IMG/VR virus record: IMGVR_UViG_3300027996_000179
Coordinates: 1-22,948 of that record
DNA from: a virus
Direction: 5' to 3' (one strand)
Length of the DNA: 22,948 nt
A program made the position numbers and the translations under genes. This document shows positions 1 to 10,500 of the stretch, in pieces (position 1 is the stretch's first letter; every line of letters starts with the position of its first letter). The notes under the pieces were generated by a model. That model was not told where the DNA came from, made no database searches, and saw only the letters and a list, made by a program, of their open reading frames with translations.

Positions 1-1327
1 TCTCTACTCCTGCTGCTGCCCAATCTACATAACTATCAGTTATAGGAATAGCATTATCTCCAGTTCTATTACCTGCAGGGTTTTCATAACTCACTTCCAT
101 AAAGTCTTGCATTACCCCTTGTTTATTTTCTCTTGAAACAAATTCTATATCAACTAAAGTATTTTTAGCTTGTTTATTGTATGGACTAGAAATAATAGAA
201 CTAATAATACTATTTCTTTTAGCAGAGTCTTTTGTGATATACAATGAGTTCCATAAGTCAACAACACTTCCTTGTTGCTCTTCAAGTATTTTATTTGCAC
301 TTTTTTCTCTTGGTGGCGTAGGTTCTTTTTGAGTTTCCTTACGACCTAGTTGTTTGTCTATATGTCTTCTTAAAAATTCTTCAGCTTTAGCTTTTTGTTT
401 TTTACCCATTTCACTTGTAACATCCATAATCATTTTACCTGATCCTGGTTGTGCAGGGTCTTCTATCATAAGTATAGAGTTTTCGTCTTGGTCTTCTTTA
501 TTAAAAACAGTGTTAAAGCCACCAACATAATCTTTAAGAATACTAGCGACCCCATTTGGAATTTGCACTTGAGTCTGAACCATATCATTTACCATAAGGT
601 CAAAATCTTTCATCTGCCTAACGTCATCAATAGTTCGGTATAATCCATCTGTTGTTAAATAAGTATCTGCAAACTTAGCCACCTCTGCATCTAAAACATC
701 TAATTGATACTTTAGTATTTCTTGAGATAAAGAAAAGTTTAACTGTTGAACTGTGGTAAAACTACCAGGAGTTCTATCCATAGTTGTAACAGTCTTTCCA
801 TCTACTTCCTTGTCTACCAATTTACCAATACTTACCTGCCCATTGGTAGGGTTAATATAAGCCTCATGATTAGAAAAATTTGCAAATCCTTCAAGCCTAG
901 CCAACATATCAGCATCTAGTTGAGATGTAGTTCCATCTTGAAACTTCTTCATTCTATCAGAGTATATAGCTTGGTATTTTTTTCCTAAATTAAAAAGTTG
1001 TGTAGTTCCTTGAGTAAGATTAGCACGACCAATGTTATAATCTTTTAATTTTAATTGACCAGACTTTAATAATTTGTCCTGCATTAAACGCATCTGTTGT
1101 GCGTTGTTTGCATATGTCATGGCAAACTCATTTAACCCTCTGTGGTCTCCTTGAGGAGCTTCTGACAGGGTTAAGCTTAGTTCTGCAGTAGCGTCATCAA
1201 TAGCTTGTCTCTTAGACTCTCTAATGGCTTCAGCAGCCTTTAAAGAATTGACCATGTTAGAGGTAATCTCTGACCAGTTTACTTGATTACTAGCATCCCT
1301 TTCTGCGTATTTATAATATGTTGCCAT
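1..1327 (-). CDS. Probable internal virion/cargo protein, C-terminal part beyond window
   Basis: An open frame of 442 codons runs from an ATG at 1327 to the left edge with no stop, so the gene continues outside the window. The protein begins MATYYKYAERDASNQVNWSE. It is mostly helical by composition: residues 20-150 are rich in Ala, Gln, Lys and Glu, and a charged Lys/Glu-rich helix followed by a Pro-rich linker lies near residues 350-380. No enzyme motif or signal peptide is visible. It follows the Ala-rich 332-aa gene by 18 nt behind an A-rich leader. In short-tailed phages, large helical proteins encoded at the end of the tail block are often carried in the capsid and ejected with the DNA; that role is inferred from position and composition. 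The true length is unknown, and a much longer protein is possible. Confidence 0.8.
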   Translation of the reverse strand, partial: MATYYKYAERDASNQVNWSEITSNMVNSLKAAEAIRESKRQAIDDATAELSLTLSEAPQGDHRGLNEFAMTYANNAQQMRLMQDKLLKSGQLKLKDYNIGRANLTQGTTQLFNLGKKYQAIYSDRMKKFQDGTTSQLDADMLARLEGFANFSNHEAYINPTNGQVSIGKLVDKEVDGKTVTTMDRTPGSFTTVQQLNFSLSQEILKYQLDVLDAEVAKFADTYLTTDGLYRTIDDVRQMKDFDLMVNDMVQTQVQIPNGVASILKDYVGGFNTVFNKEDQDENSILMIEDPAQPGSGKMIMDVTSEMGKKQKAKAEEFLRRHIDKQLGRKETQKEPTPPREKSANKILEEQQGSVVDLWNSLYITKDSAKRNSIISSIISSPYNKQAKNTLVDIEFVSRENKQGVMQDFMEVSYENPAGNRTGDNAIPITDSYVDWAAAGVE

Positions 1328-1345
1328 TTAATTTATTGTTTTTTT

Positions 1346-2344
1346 CTAATAAAATCCATACATGCCATTCATTGGATCACCACTTCTTTTTCTTTTAATT
1401 TCTTCAATAATTTCTTGGTCTTCTATAGGACCACCTACATTCATTGAACTACCATAAAGTATATTATTCAAGTATGACTGTTGTTCTACACTACCTCTGT
1501 TTATGTAAGACTGAGGGTTGGCTAAGAATTGATTTTCATCAAAAGAACCAAGTCCTTGCTTTCCTGCAAGTTTAGCAAACCTATCAGCATTAAATCCTGA
1601 ATTTCCAGCATTTAACATCTTAAGCATATTATTATTTAATACTGCCTGTCTACCTAAATTTGTATCTGATTGTCTATATCCTGTTCCAATACCCAAAAAT
1701 CCTTTATCTGGATTAGCGTTCATGTAAGCGTCTTTACCTGCTCTACCTGCCATTCTTTGACTTTGGTTAAAATCTCTAACACCTGCACTTTTTGAAAACA
1801 GTGGTGCTGCACTCATAAGTTCAGCACCAAAAGACGCTAATTGTTGAAACCCTTGTGTCTGTGCTGCAGCAGCAGCCTGACTAGCATCTGATGCTGCCAT
1901 CTGTGCTCCTGCAACCTCACCTAAATCTAACTGAACACCAACGTCACGAAGCCTTGAATCTTCTGCTGCTGCTGCTCTATCTAATGCAGTCAACTCTCTA
2001 CCCATTGCAGTACGAATTCCTTGTTGACCTTTTTGTTGTGCTAGTTGTATTCGACCAACACCTGCTGCTGCACCACGTTCAGACTCTCTTACTGCCTCAA
2101 CACCCCCTGCTCCTGCAACTAGTAAAGCCTCACGTTCAAGTTCGTAAGGTTCTTTATTTATGCCTAATGCGTCTATATAATTTACCTCAAGTTTTTTTCT
2201 AGCTGCTGCCATTGCTTTTTCACCTTCACGCTTGGCTTTTTCTTCGGCTTTACGTTGTTGACCTGCCTGAAGAAAAGATGCACCCATCCCCCCTGCAGAT
2301 AAAATTAAACTCCCTATTAATAAACCTGTTCCAACTCCTGCCAT
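1346..2344 (-). CDS. Ala-rich internal virion-like protein with N-terminal hydrophobic segment
   Basis: This 332-aa protein opens with a Gly-rich hydrophobic stretch (residues 5-25, GLLIGSLILSAGG) that could insert in a membrane. A long Ala/Glu/Lys/Arg-rich region (about 28-170) follows, predicted as helical or coiled coil, and includes the motif KEPYELEREALL near residue 65. The C-terminal half is richer in Gly, Asn and Ser. I recognise this layout from virion proteins of marine Bacteroidota phages, where it sits among the tail and ejection genes. By analogy with internal core or pilot proteins it may help DNA cross the host envelope; that is inference. The start overlaps the end of the cupin gene by 28 bp, which suggests translational coupling. 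The stop is TAG. The Ala codon runs create a shadow reading frame on the opposite strand. Confidence 0.85.
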   Translation of the reverse strand: MAGVGTGLLIGSLILSAGGMGASFLQAGQQRKAEEKAKREGEKAMAAARKKLEVNYIDALGINKEPYELEREALLVAGAGGVEAVRESERGAAAGVGRIQLAQQKGQQGIRTAMGRELTALDRAAAAEDSRLRDVGVQLDLGEVAGAQMAASDASQAAAAAQTQGFQQLASFGAELMSAAPLFSKSAGVRDFNQSQRMAGRAGKDAYMNANPDKGFLGIGTGYRQSDTNLGRQAVLNNNMLKMLNAGNSGFNADRFAKLAGKQGLGSFDENQFLANPQSYINRGSVEQQSYLNNILYGSSMNVGGPIEDQEIIEEIKRKRSGDPMNGMYGFY

Positions 2345-2847
2345 AATATTCTTTTTTTAATTATTTCTTGAGGCAACTCTTTATAAGTATCTACATAAAC
2401 ATCTGCCTCAGCTTCTTCAAATGTTTTTGCATCAGTTTTATACACACAACACCACTCACTATCTTCGTGTACATAAAAAACTCGTTGTGCACCCTCTTTT
2501 GTTTTTACAACATGTGGAGCAACAATAGTTTCAACTAATCCTTCATCAGTTAAATAAGACACCTTACCTTTTAGTAAGAATGATGGATGATTTTGTTTGT
2601 GTATCATTGTAATTATTAAATGTCCTTTAGGCATAAATAACTCCCTTGTATACAAACCTCCTTCAAGATGTTGTTTTAAAGGGTACACTTCACTCATCTT
2701 TCCTTCGTACTTAGTACCTGCTTTATGTTTTAATGCACCTTCTATAGCGTCAACTTGTTCTTTAAATTTTTCTATTTTTTCCCACAACATTCCTGTCCCT
2801 TGTGGGATACTGTTTAAAACCTGTAAAGAAACCTCTTCTTCTACCAT
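2317..2847 (-). CDS. Cupin-like small virion-region protein
   Basis: The 176-aa protein has a helical N-terminus (about residues 1-60) and then a single beta-rich domain resembling a cupin barrel. The visible pattern includes LYTRELFMPKGHLI, a His-bearing strand (IHKQNHPSFLLKGKVSYL), a turn before IVAPHVVKTKEGAQRVFYVH and EDSEWCCVY. The HxxxH spacing and the Gly-rich turn fit a metal-binding cupin motif, but an enzymatic role cannot be shown. Similar small cupin proteins occur in the tail regions of many marine phages, where their job is unknown. It lies 19 nt after the 282-aa gene and overlaps the next gene by 28 bp. It could be a minor structural protein rather than an enzyme. Confidence 0.78.
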   Translation of the reverse strand: MVEEEVSLQVLNSIPQGTGMLWEKIEKFKEQVDAIEGALKHKAGTKYEGKMSEVYPLKQHLEGGLYTRELFMPKGHLIITMIHKQNHPSFLLKGKVSYLTDEGLVETIVAPHVVKTKEGAQRVFYVHEDSEWCCVYKTDAKTFEEAEADVYVDTYKELPQEIIKKRILWQELEQVY

Positions 2848-2866
2848 TACTTCAAAGATACTAATT

Positions 2867-3715
2867 TTAAGGAAATGATTTCATAACCTCTGAACCAACG
2901 GCAAATAACTCTACTGCACCTGTATTATTGTTGGTTAAAGTAAACACTGCATAGTGACCTAATATACCATGAGACTCTGCCGTACCATTCTTTATAAAGA
3001 AATAATAGTTTGGACTAGTAGGTGGTAAATTACCAATTGGAGTTCCAGAAGAATCTGTAATAGTGGTATCAACTATCAAATAATTTGTTCCACTTTGAAG
3101 ATTAACAACCTTATCTTTTACTTCTCCAATTAAAGTAACTTGATTTGTAAAACCACTCTTAATATACAAATAATCGCCAATACTTAATATTGTTCCAATA
3201 TTTATATATGGGTCTGTGCTAAAATTAATAATTACATTATTTGGAGATAACGTATTTACAGTTGTGTTATTTCCAATACCATTAGCAGACCTTAAAGGAT
3301 ATTGAGCTGCACTTGCAGGCTCTGAATTTTGTGCCCTAAGATATCCGAAATAGTTTCCTTCTTTAAGTTTAAACTCGTCTTTGTTAATAAAGTTACCAAT
3401 TTGCTGATCACTATCTGCCGTTGCACTCCAAGATGCATCAGACTCTAGCTCTAAAGTTTTAAATAGTTTATTCTCTAAAGGTTGGTCATTAAACACCGAT
3501 GTTAGTATAGAGGAAAAATCTTCTCCATAATAATTATTTCTAGTTTCATTTGTGTTATGTCTATAAATATTACCTCCCTTAAAAGTGTATAGGTAATTAT
3601 TCATACCTTGAATCCAATCAGGATAGTAAGTATAAAAAGAGGGAAACCCCTTTACTCCATCATCATATGTTAATGTATATTTTGATTCTAATGTTGGTAT
3701 TGAAGGTCCAGACAT
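2867..3715 (-). CDS. Tail/muzzle-associated structural protein
   Basis: The 282-aa protein has a distinctive block at residues 14-64 containing TLTYDDGVKGFPSFYTYYPD and later YTFKGGNIYRHN followed by RNNYYG. I recognise this as the conserved domain of tail proteins in crAss-like and marine flavobacterial phages, sometimes at the C-terminal end of larger proteins. Next comes the segment FNDQPLENKLFKTLELESDA, then a beta-rich region with repeated Gly-Asp turns (about 150-230). No transmembrane segment or catalytic motif is seen. The gene starts 3 nt after the 235-aa gene and lies in the tail operon, so a surface or tail-tip role is likely. Whether it binds the 2071-aa muzzle protein is inference. 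The protein could also act as an adhesin. Confidence 0.82.
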   Translation of the reverse strand: MSGPSIPTLESKYTLTYDDGVKGFPSFYTYYPDWIQGMNNYLYTFKGGNIYRHNTNETRNNYYGEDFSSILTSVFNDQPLENKLFKTLELESDASWSATADSDQQIGNFINKDEFKLKEGNYFGYLRAQNSEPASAAQYPLRSANGIGNNTTVNTLSPNNVIINFSTDPYINIGTILSIGDYLYIKSGFTNQVTLIGEVKDKVVNLQSGTNYLIVDTTITDSSGTPIGNLPPTSPNYYFFIKNGTAESHGILGHYAVFTLTNNNTGAVELFAVGSEVMKSFP

Positions 3716-3718
3716 AAT

Positions 3719-4426
3719 TTAAAGATTTTGACAGTTATTAGATGCATCACATGCTAAAATATCAGTAACAAGATTGCTTTGTATTTCCATTACCCTCCAA
3801 CCATTAGCAGGAGCACTAGTAGACGAAGTTTCAAAGTAATAAGCATACCACCCATCACTTAATCCTCCTACAATTTCATCACCTAATGTTAAGCTATAGT
3901 AGTCATTACCACTAACTGTAGATGTCTGTACAACTATATTATAGTTATTAGTACAAAAAGTACTACAAGGTATAGCTACTCCTGATAAGTATAATTGACT
4001 TGTTGGTGGACAAACAGGTCCAGGTTGTTGAACCTGTAAATTACTTCCAGAATTTTCACGATAAATATTTGAACCTATTTCTTTGTAAAAACCATCAGCC
4101 ATAGGAGTGGTTAAAGAATTAGTTTGAAATATTTGTGAAGCAGTTAAAAATGTATCACCTAAAGCCATATAAGCAGTGACCTGTACGCTTGATACACAAA
4201 ACAAATCCAAAGCAGATGTTGCGTTATACTCAAGTGTTATAGCATTCTCAATACAATTAGGACAAATTTGTTGAGGTAGTAGAAGACAATTAACTTGTTC
4301 CCTAGAAATAGTTCCATCAGAATAAAATCCATCTGGAGCACATACAGTTAAATCAACATCTGTAAATACTGCAGTGGATAATCCTAATGTAGGTCCGTTT
4401 AAATAATAATTTCCTGTTACTGCCAT
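3719..4426 (-). CDS. Triple-repeat tail appendage protein
   Basis: The 235-aa protein consists of three tandem copies of a unit of about 80 residues. Each is marked by the core D-G-[FW]-Y at residues 32-35, 111-114 and 191-194, and each copy ends in a Cys-containing segment (ICPNC, CSTFC, ACDASNNC). The sequence is rich in Thr, Ser, Asn and Tyr and poor in Lys, typical of beta-structured surface proteins. The DGFYSDG..SR core is a motif I have seen in tail-region proteins of Bacteroidota phages, sometimes fused to tail fibres. A decoration or receptor-contact role is likely but unproven. It starts one nucleotide after the stop of the 51-aa gene (TAATATG) and is followed within 3 nt by the 282-aa gene. 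Confidence 0.82.
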   Translation of the reverse strand: MAVTGNYYLNGPTLGLSTAVFTDVDLTVCAPDGFYSDGTISREQVNCLLLPQQICPNCIENAITLEYNATSALDLFCVSSVQVTAYMALGDTFLTASQIFQTNSLTTPMADGFYKEIGSNIYRENSGSNLQVQQPGPVCPPTSQLYLSGVAIPCSTFCTNNYNIVVQTSTVSGNDYYSLTLGDEIVGGLSDGWYAYYFETSSTSAPANGWRVMEIQSNLVTDILACDASNNCQNL

Positions 4427-4427
4427 A

Positions 4428-4583
4428 TTAATTTTTTATTCCAAAATTCAATAATGTGAATATAAATTTCTTTTTACCAAGATCAACGTTAAATTTAATA
4501 AAAGTTATTTTACCAATTCTAAGTATAAAATCTAGTTTATCATTTTGTTTTGCGTTTGACTTCCAACTGTTAGTATACTTCAT
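4428..4583 (-). CDS. Small 51-aa protein in the tail operon
   Basis: An ATG at 4583 opens a 51-codon frame ending in TAA at 4428-4430. The protein starts MKYTNSWKSNAKQND and contains KLDFILRIGKITFIKFN, a Lys/Ile/Phe-rich, probably beta-stranded chain with a net positive charge. It fills the only sizeable gap in the tail block. The start lies 11 nt after the stop of the 2071-aa gene behind an A/T-rich leader (AAATTAAATAACT), and the stop is separated from the next ATG by one T (TAATATG), the same junction seen between the 307- and 2071-aa genes. That packing is the main argument that it is real. I do not recognise a family. The absence of Cys sets it apart from both neighbours. Confidence 0.7.
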   Translation of the reverse strand: MKYTNSWKSNAKQNDKLDFILRIGKITFIKFNVDLGKKKFIFTLLNFGIKN

Positions 4584-4594
4584 AGTTATTTAAT

Positions 4595-7500
4595 TTAAAA
4601 ACAAGTGCATGTAACGCTAATTACTGTAGCACCATCGTTAGTAATGAGTTGTGATATACAAGCATTCCAAACTTCGGTAGGAATAATTGTCTGAGAAATA
4701 GGTGTTCCAAGACAATCAACATACTCAAGTGTTAAATTACTGCCAGTATTATTTTCCCACGTATAGGAATTACAAACACAACCTTGATTTGAACTCAATG
4801 CAATTATATCATCAGTAGCAGTGTTTGCACTAGTTCCTGTTATTGTCCACTTACATCCATCTCCACTTAGTAATTCTACTTTATCTCCAACTGAAACTGC
4901 AATAGAAGATGTTACTGTTCTAACTTCACCAGTAACACATTCTTGAATTGAATAGTTTGATGCAACAAGATTACAATCACAAGAAACAAATTCCACAACT
5001 ATTCCTAAAGAAGGAGTAATAGAAGATGCACAAATGTTTTCCACTACTGGACTAGTAACATCTATTTTTACTAATAATCCATTACAGTCTATATAATTAA
5101 CAGATATACTACCTCCTGCAGTGTTTGTAAGTGTATATTCATTACAAACGTCACTGCAATCTTCACCTGGATAAGTGTTTATTATGTTAGTATTAACAGT
5201 TCCAAACTCAGTAAATGATATTACTTTAAATTTACAATCAGGCTCGTTATCAATTTGAACAATATCATTTACATTATAACTTGCATTATTAGCTATATAT
5301 GTGGTAGGAATTGTTGTAGCTACTAAAGATTGACATCTTTCTAAATTTACAAAAGAAGGTTCACTACTAGGACATTCACAACTTGTCCAAACTAAATCAA
5401 AATCAGGTTGTGGTGCTGCATCTTTAGCACATATATTTTTAAAGTTTCCTGCTTTAATATCTTCATTTATAACTGTACCATTACAATTAGTATATATAAA
5501 ATCAACTGTTGAACTATTATTAGTTACTGTGTAAAAATTACAAACCTCACTGCAATCTGCAGCAGTGCTTAATCCTGTAGAAGTAGCATTAGCAGGACCA
5601 ACATTTGTTTCAGAAACAATAACATACGTGCAATCTGCATCTTCATTTATAGTAATTAAATCACCAACATTAAACAGACCACTATTTACTACAGTAAGTT
5701 GATTAAAACCATTTGTACTCCAATCTATTATACATCTTTCAACTATTAAGAATGGTGCAACAGGGTCACACTCACAATCTTCAAGAGTAATAATAATTCC
5801 TGGTGTTGCAGAAATCTCTTGAGCACAAATAACTAAATCATCGTTTGCAAGAACTGTAGCCGTTACTGAATCCCCATTACAATCTATGTAGTCAACATCT
5901 GTATCAACTCCATTAGTATCTTCTAGTTGATACTCTTGGCATATGTCTTCACATGTAGTGCCTGAAGGTAATATAGAAGTAACAGTTGCAGTAGCTGCAG
6001 ATGGAGTTATTGATCCAATTTCATAAGTACATCCATTAATCACAACTAATTCCCCTGTGGTATACACACCTTGAACAACCTCAGTCTGTACAACTCCATC
6101 GGCTCTACATTGGGTAGCTTCAAAAGTATCAGGTTCTGAACAACCACAACACGCATCTAGACTATCTGTGGTTGAGTAACATAACTCAGCAAAAACAGGA
6201 GACCTGTAATCATATATCAAATACAAGTAATCACCAGAAGTTCCTGCAGGCATTATAAAGTCACCCAAGTATGTGCTTGGTGCTCCTGAAGAATTTACTG
6301 GTAATTGAGTAGAAGCGTTTAATAATGTTTGTATTGATGCAGGTGTATTTGAGTATAACGTTGCTGACCTTAAATATTTAAAATTCATAGGTGGGGTTAC
6401 AAAAACAAAATCATCTGTTGGTGGTATTTTGTTTGAAATAATCGAAACGATTGCTCCATCAGCAGGTATTACTCCTGCACCTTGAACCCCTGCAACTGTA
6501 CTGTATTGTGATACATTAGGAGAGTTTATCGATGATAAAAATTCAATTTGCTCCTGATGTAATGGAGAAATAAATGGTCCATCAACCCATCGATATTGAT
6601 TATGAATAAATTGACCTGCATCTGAGTTGTTAGTAACACAAACTTGGACAATACTTAATGCTTTGGCATCTACACAACTAACTGTATAGTCTATAACTGC
6701 TGATGCAGTTCCATCAAAAGTAAGGTTTAGAGTATCTGTTAAAACTAAATTTTTAATTACTGTGATTGTGTTTAGTCCATTAACTAAATTTACCACTTGA
6801 AGTGTTGTTCCATATTCAACTTGTGCTTGAAGAGAACCACTAGTTAAATCAGAAACATTAATTGTTATAGTTACTTCACCCACTAATTCTCCTACATTAA
6901 AGCAGTAGGTGATAGTTGTTCCGTTAAAATTTAATAGTTGATTAATTCCACATTCAATACAAGGCACATTAATTGGAAGCAACTCATCATTAATGGAAAA
7001 AACATATTCATCCATGTAAGGGTCGTACCCTCCTAGTTTTTGATTATTAGGAGATGATATAAATTTATCTCTAAACCAAGAACGCATTCCTGCATCGGAT
7101 ATAACTGTAAGTTGTTCATTAGAATATGCACTACCTTTTAGTTGAATTAATGCTCCACGTTTTTGGTCAGAAAAATATTTATCAAATCCATATTGTGCAA
7201 AACTTTCAGGGTTAAAGCTTATCCCATACTCCTCTAATCTAGCTATTTGAGTTCCAAGAACTTCTGGAACAGATGTAATAGCTCCTCCTGGAACTGAATC
7301 AGATAATAAATTTTTACCTGCTAGTACATATGATATTTTATCTTCTTGTAATGTAAGTATATCAGTAGCTCTAGCGAATAGTTTTTCAATAGGACCAAAT
7401 GATTCTTCTGTTTTCTTAAAGTTTATTAGCCCAAGGTTAAACTCATTAAGTTTATTTACATTGCTCTCATCATTGTATATACCACTATAAGTTATGTCTG

Positions 7501-10500
7501 CAAATCTATCAGCTTCTCTATAATCTTCTGCTGAAGTAGTTGTAACCCTGTTACCTAATAATAATGGCTTGCCCACTATAGAATCTCTAATCTTATAACT
7601 TTCTACACCATTACCAAAAGCAAAACAATTAAAAAATGATGTGTCAATAATTGCAGGACTTGTTGCGTCTTGATCTTGAACATTTCCAAGATGCACATCT
7701 GCATATGGAGTATTAGTAATTGTAACATCTGCAGGAACATCAGGTGGAGTAGATGGTGATATTATAGCAGAACCACAATCTGTCCATTCTGCTGCAGAAT
7801 CACCTGGTTGAAGAACAAGTTGAGATTGAATACCATCTAAAGTGTATACAAATGCAATTGGATTAGATTCACTAGAAGCTACTTGAAATACAGTTTTACA
7901 ACCTCCTTTTGCAATATCAAATGTTTGAGCACCTTCATACCAAACATCTGGTAGTGCATCAGTAGGCTCTGTCTCAAACACAAGTGTAGATTCAGCTCTA
8001 AATATTTGCCATGTTGCAGTAACGCTAGACCTTCTTTTTTTAGTGCTTCCACAAGCTCTAGTACCAGACATTATAAAACGTATCTCTTGAGTACTAGGGT
8101 CTTGAAACCACCTGTAATAATTTGTTCCTAATGCAGGCGTAATTCCATATGTACCAAATGGATCTGAAGATGTTGCCGTAGTTGGTATGTACACATTTTC
8201 TACATCACCTCCAGTACCACCAACTTCTTGCGTTCCTGTATTTAAAACTGATTGAACATTGTCTCCATTAAACCAATCAATAATATTATCATAATCAGTG
8301 GATGCAATTAAACTAACATCTAAATTATATTTTCTACGTTCACATGCATTATTACCCCTTTGAGGTCCTCTTCTTTCGAACTCAAATGTCATTTGTATTC
8401 TACTGCCTGAAGGAATAGTAAGGTTTTGATAATTACCTGCATCATCAGGCTCTGCAAATCCTTTATATGCAAGTATAGGATAGTTACCATTTCCTCGTAC
8501 TGTTTTAGTCTGCTTACCTGGTAATATAAAAGGGTCAGGTCCTACAGATACTGAAAAGTCTTGAGCCTTTATTTTCATGTAAGTCCCTGCAGGAATATTT
8601 ATTTCTTTTCCATTTTCATCGGTTGGTAAGGGATCAAGAAAATCTCTTTGTTGTGCTTCCTTATCTAAAACTGTTGCATAAGCACATCTTAACAAAGAAC
8701 CACTTGTGTCTGCTTTAACGATTAACCTGTCTCCTGTTTCTACTTTTCTTGAATTTTCACCTTCTAATAAAAAGTACGTGTCATTGGTAGCAGGGTCTGT
8801 AAAAAAGATATTGGTATAAACTGTTTCGTAAGTTTCTGCATTAGGTTTTATTGCAAATCTATATTTAGTTGCCCAATACGGAGGTTTTTGTTGAGGTGGT
8901 ATTGAAACCCTTATAAAATTTTTAAGGTCAGAAAATCCACAAGGCACATGTTCTGTGTTTAACGGACTAACCAAAGCAGTTGATGCTCTATTAAATTCAT
9001 CCATGTAAACTATACCTATTTCATAATCTCTATTACTATGAAGACTGTTAGTATTACTTACTAATTGAAAAGAAACTTCTGCACTATCCCATTGAAAATA
9101 TTCATAAGCACTTTGAGTTGGAGTTGTTGTGTTATCTACTCTGCGTATTGCAGGCAGTTGAAATCCAATACTATCAAGACCTGGAACTGTTATAAGAGAT
9201 ATAGGTTGATTTGCTGCTGAAGTTCCACTTTCATATTTAGTCCAGGTAGTCGGTTGAGCTGCATCTAATATATTTGGTACGGCACAATTAATTACGTCTG
9301 TAAATGTATTACCATCACAAGAAGTTTCAATTGCAGGGTCAATATTAAAAACAGGTTTTATATTACTTGCTATACCTACCTTTTCTTGAAAGTCTACACT
9401 TGAAGCTAATTCATATACAGAGCTAAAAGATTGAGGTAATATATAAACAAATTGAACATCTACTGATCCACTTGTTTCGGTTGGAGTATTTCCACTAAAA
9501 CTACTATGTACAAAAGATGCTTCAATAGTTAATATAGAATTTGCAACTAACTCTACATCTCCTAAATTTACAAATAACCTTGATTCTGGAACAGAAATTG
9601 CTCCTCCAAATGTATACTCTCCTATTGTAAAAACATCTTCTATATTCTCAAAACCTATATCTTCAGATAGTAATTCGGTTTCAAATTCTAAACGTATAGG
9701 AGAATTGTTTTTATCTACTAAATTATAGTTCTCTATGTAATTTCCATACATTAGTCTATTACCCATAATGGTTTGAGCTTTAGCTAATAAAGGAACATTG
9801 TCATATAATCTAAGCAGTTCTGAATCAGGAAGTATTGTAAATATTTTACTATTTCTAAAATTAAAAGTATATTCAGTATTATTAGCTAAACCTAAATCAG
9901 ATTTTTTTAACTTTTCAATTACTTTTATAATAGTGCCATCACTATCTTTAAAAAGTAAATCAATAGCAGTAACTAAAGGTCCTCCTGAATTATATGTTAT
10001 AATAGCCGTATTAAATAAATTAACCACCCCTTCATTTATAAATGACTCTGTACTAAAATCAAATGGAGATGTTTGAAATGCTACATTTGAAAATTGTGAA
10101 ACGGCAGAATACTCATCATCTTGGTATTCGTATCTATAAGCAAAAGATATAAATCTTTCTTCTAAGAAATTTTCTTGTCCACCAGGCGTGCTTGTCAATT
10201 CTATTTCTGGAGCTTTAGCAGGTGGTTTTTTGATAACTAACAAAGACTCTCTTAAAAGGCTTGCATTACCTCCACCATCAACCAAAGGACTACCTGAAGG
10301 GTCTTCATAATTTCTTAGTATATTAATAAACCTTGGAGGATTGTAATCATCAGTCCAAAACAATAATCCATCAATAACATTAACTCCAGTTATTAAATGT
10401 TTATCATCAAAGTTTAACACTGTTTGTGATGATGTACCTCCATCAGAAACACTTATTACTAAATAGGATAAAATGCTTGTTACTACATTAAACGAGACAA

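Noticed and set aside
449-2202. Plus-strand frames at 449-643 and 1891-2202
   Set aside because: They are antisense to well-supported minus-strand genes; the 1891-2202 frame is a Leu/His-rich mirror of the Ala-rich coding run.
2853-2860. TATCTTTG on the minus strand before the cupin gene as a promoter
   Set aside because: It ends only 5 nt before the ATG, has no upstream T-tract or TTTG at a suitable distance, and lies within a tightly packed operon.
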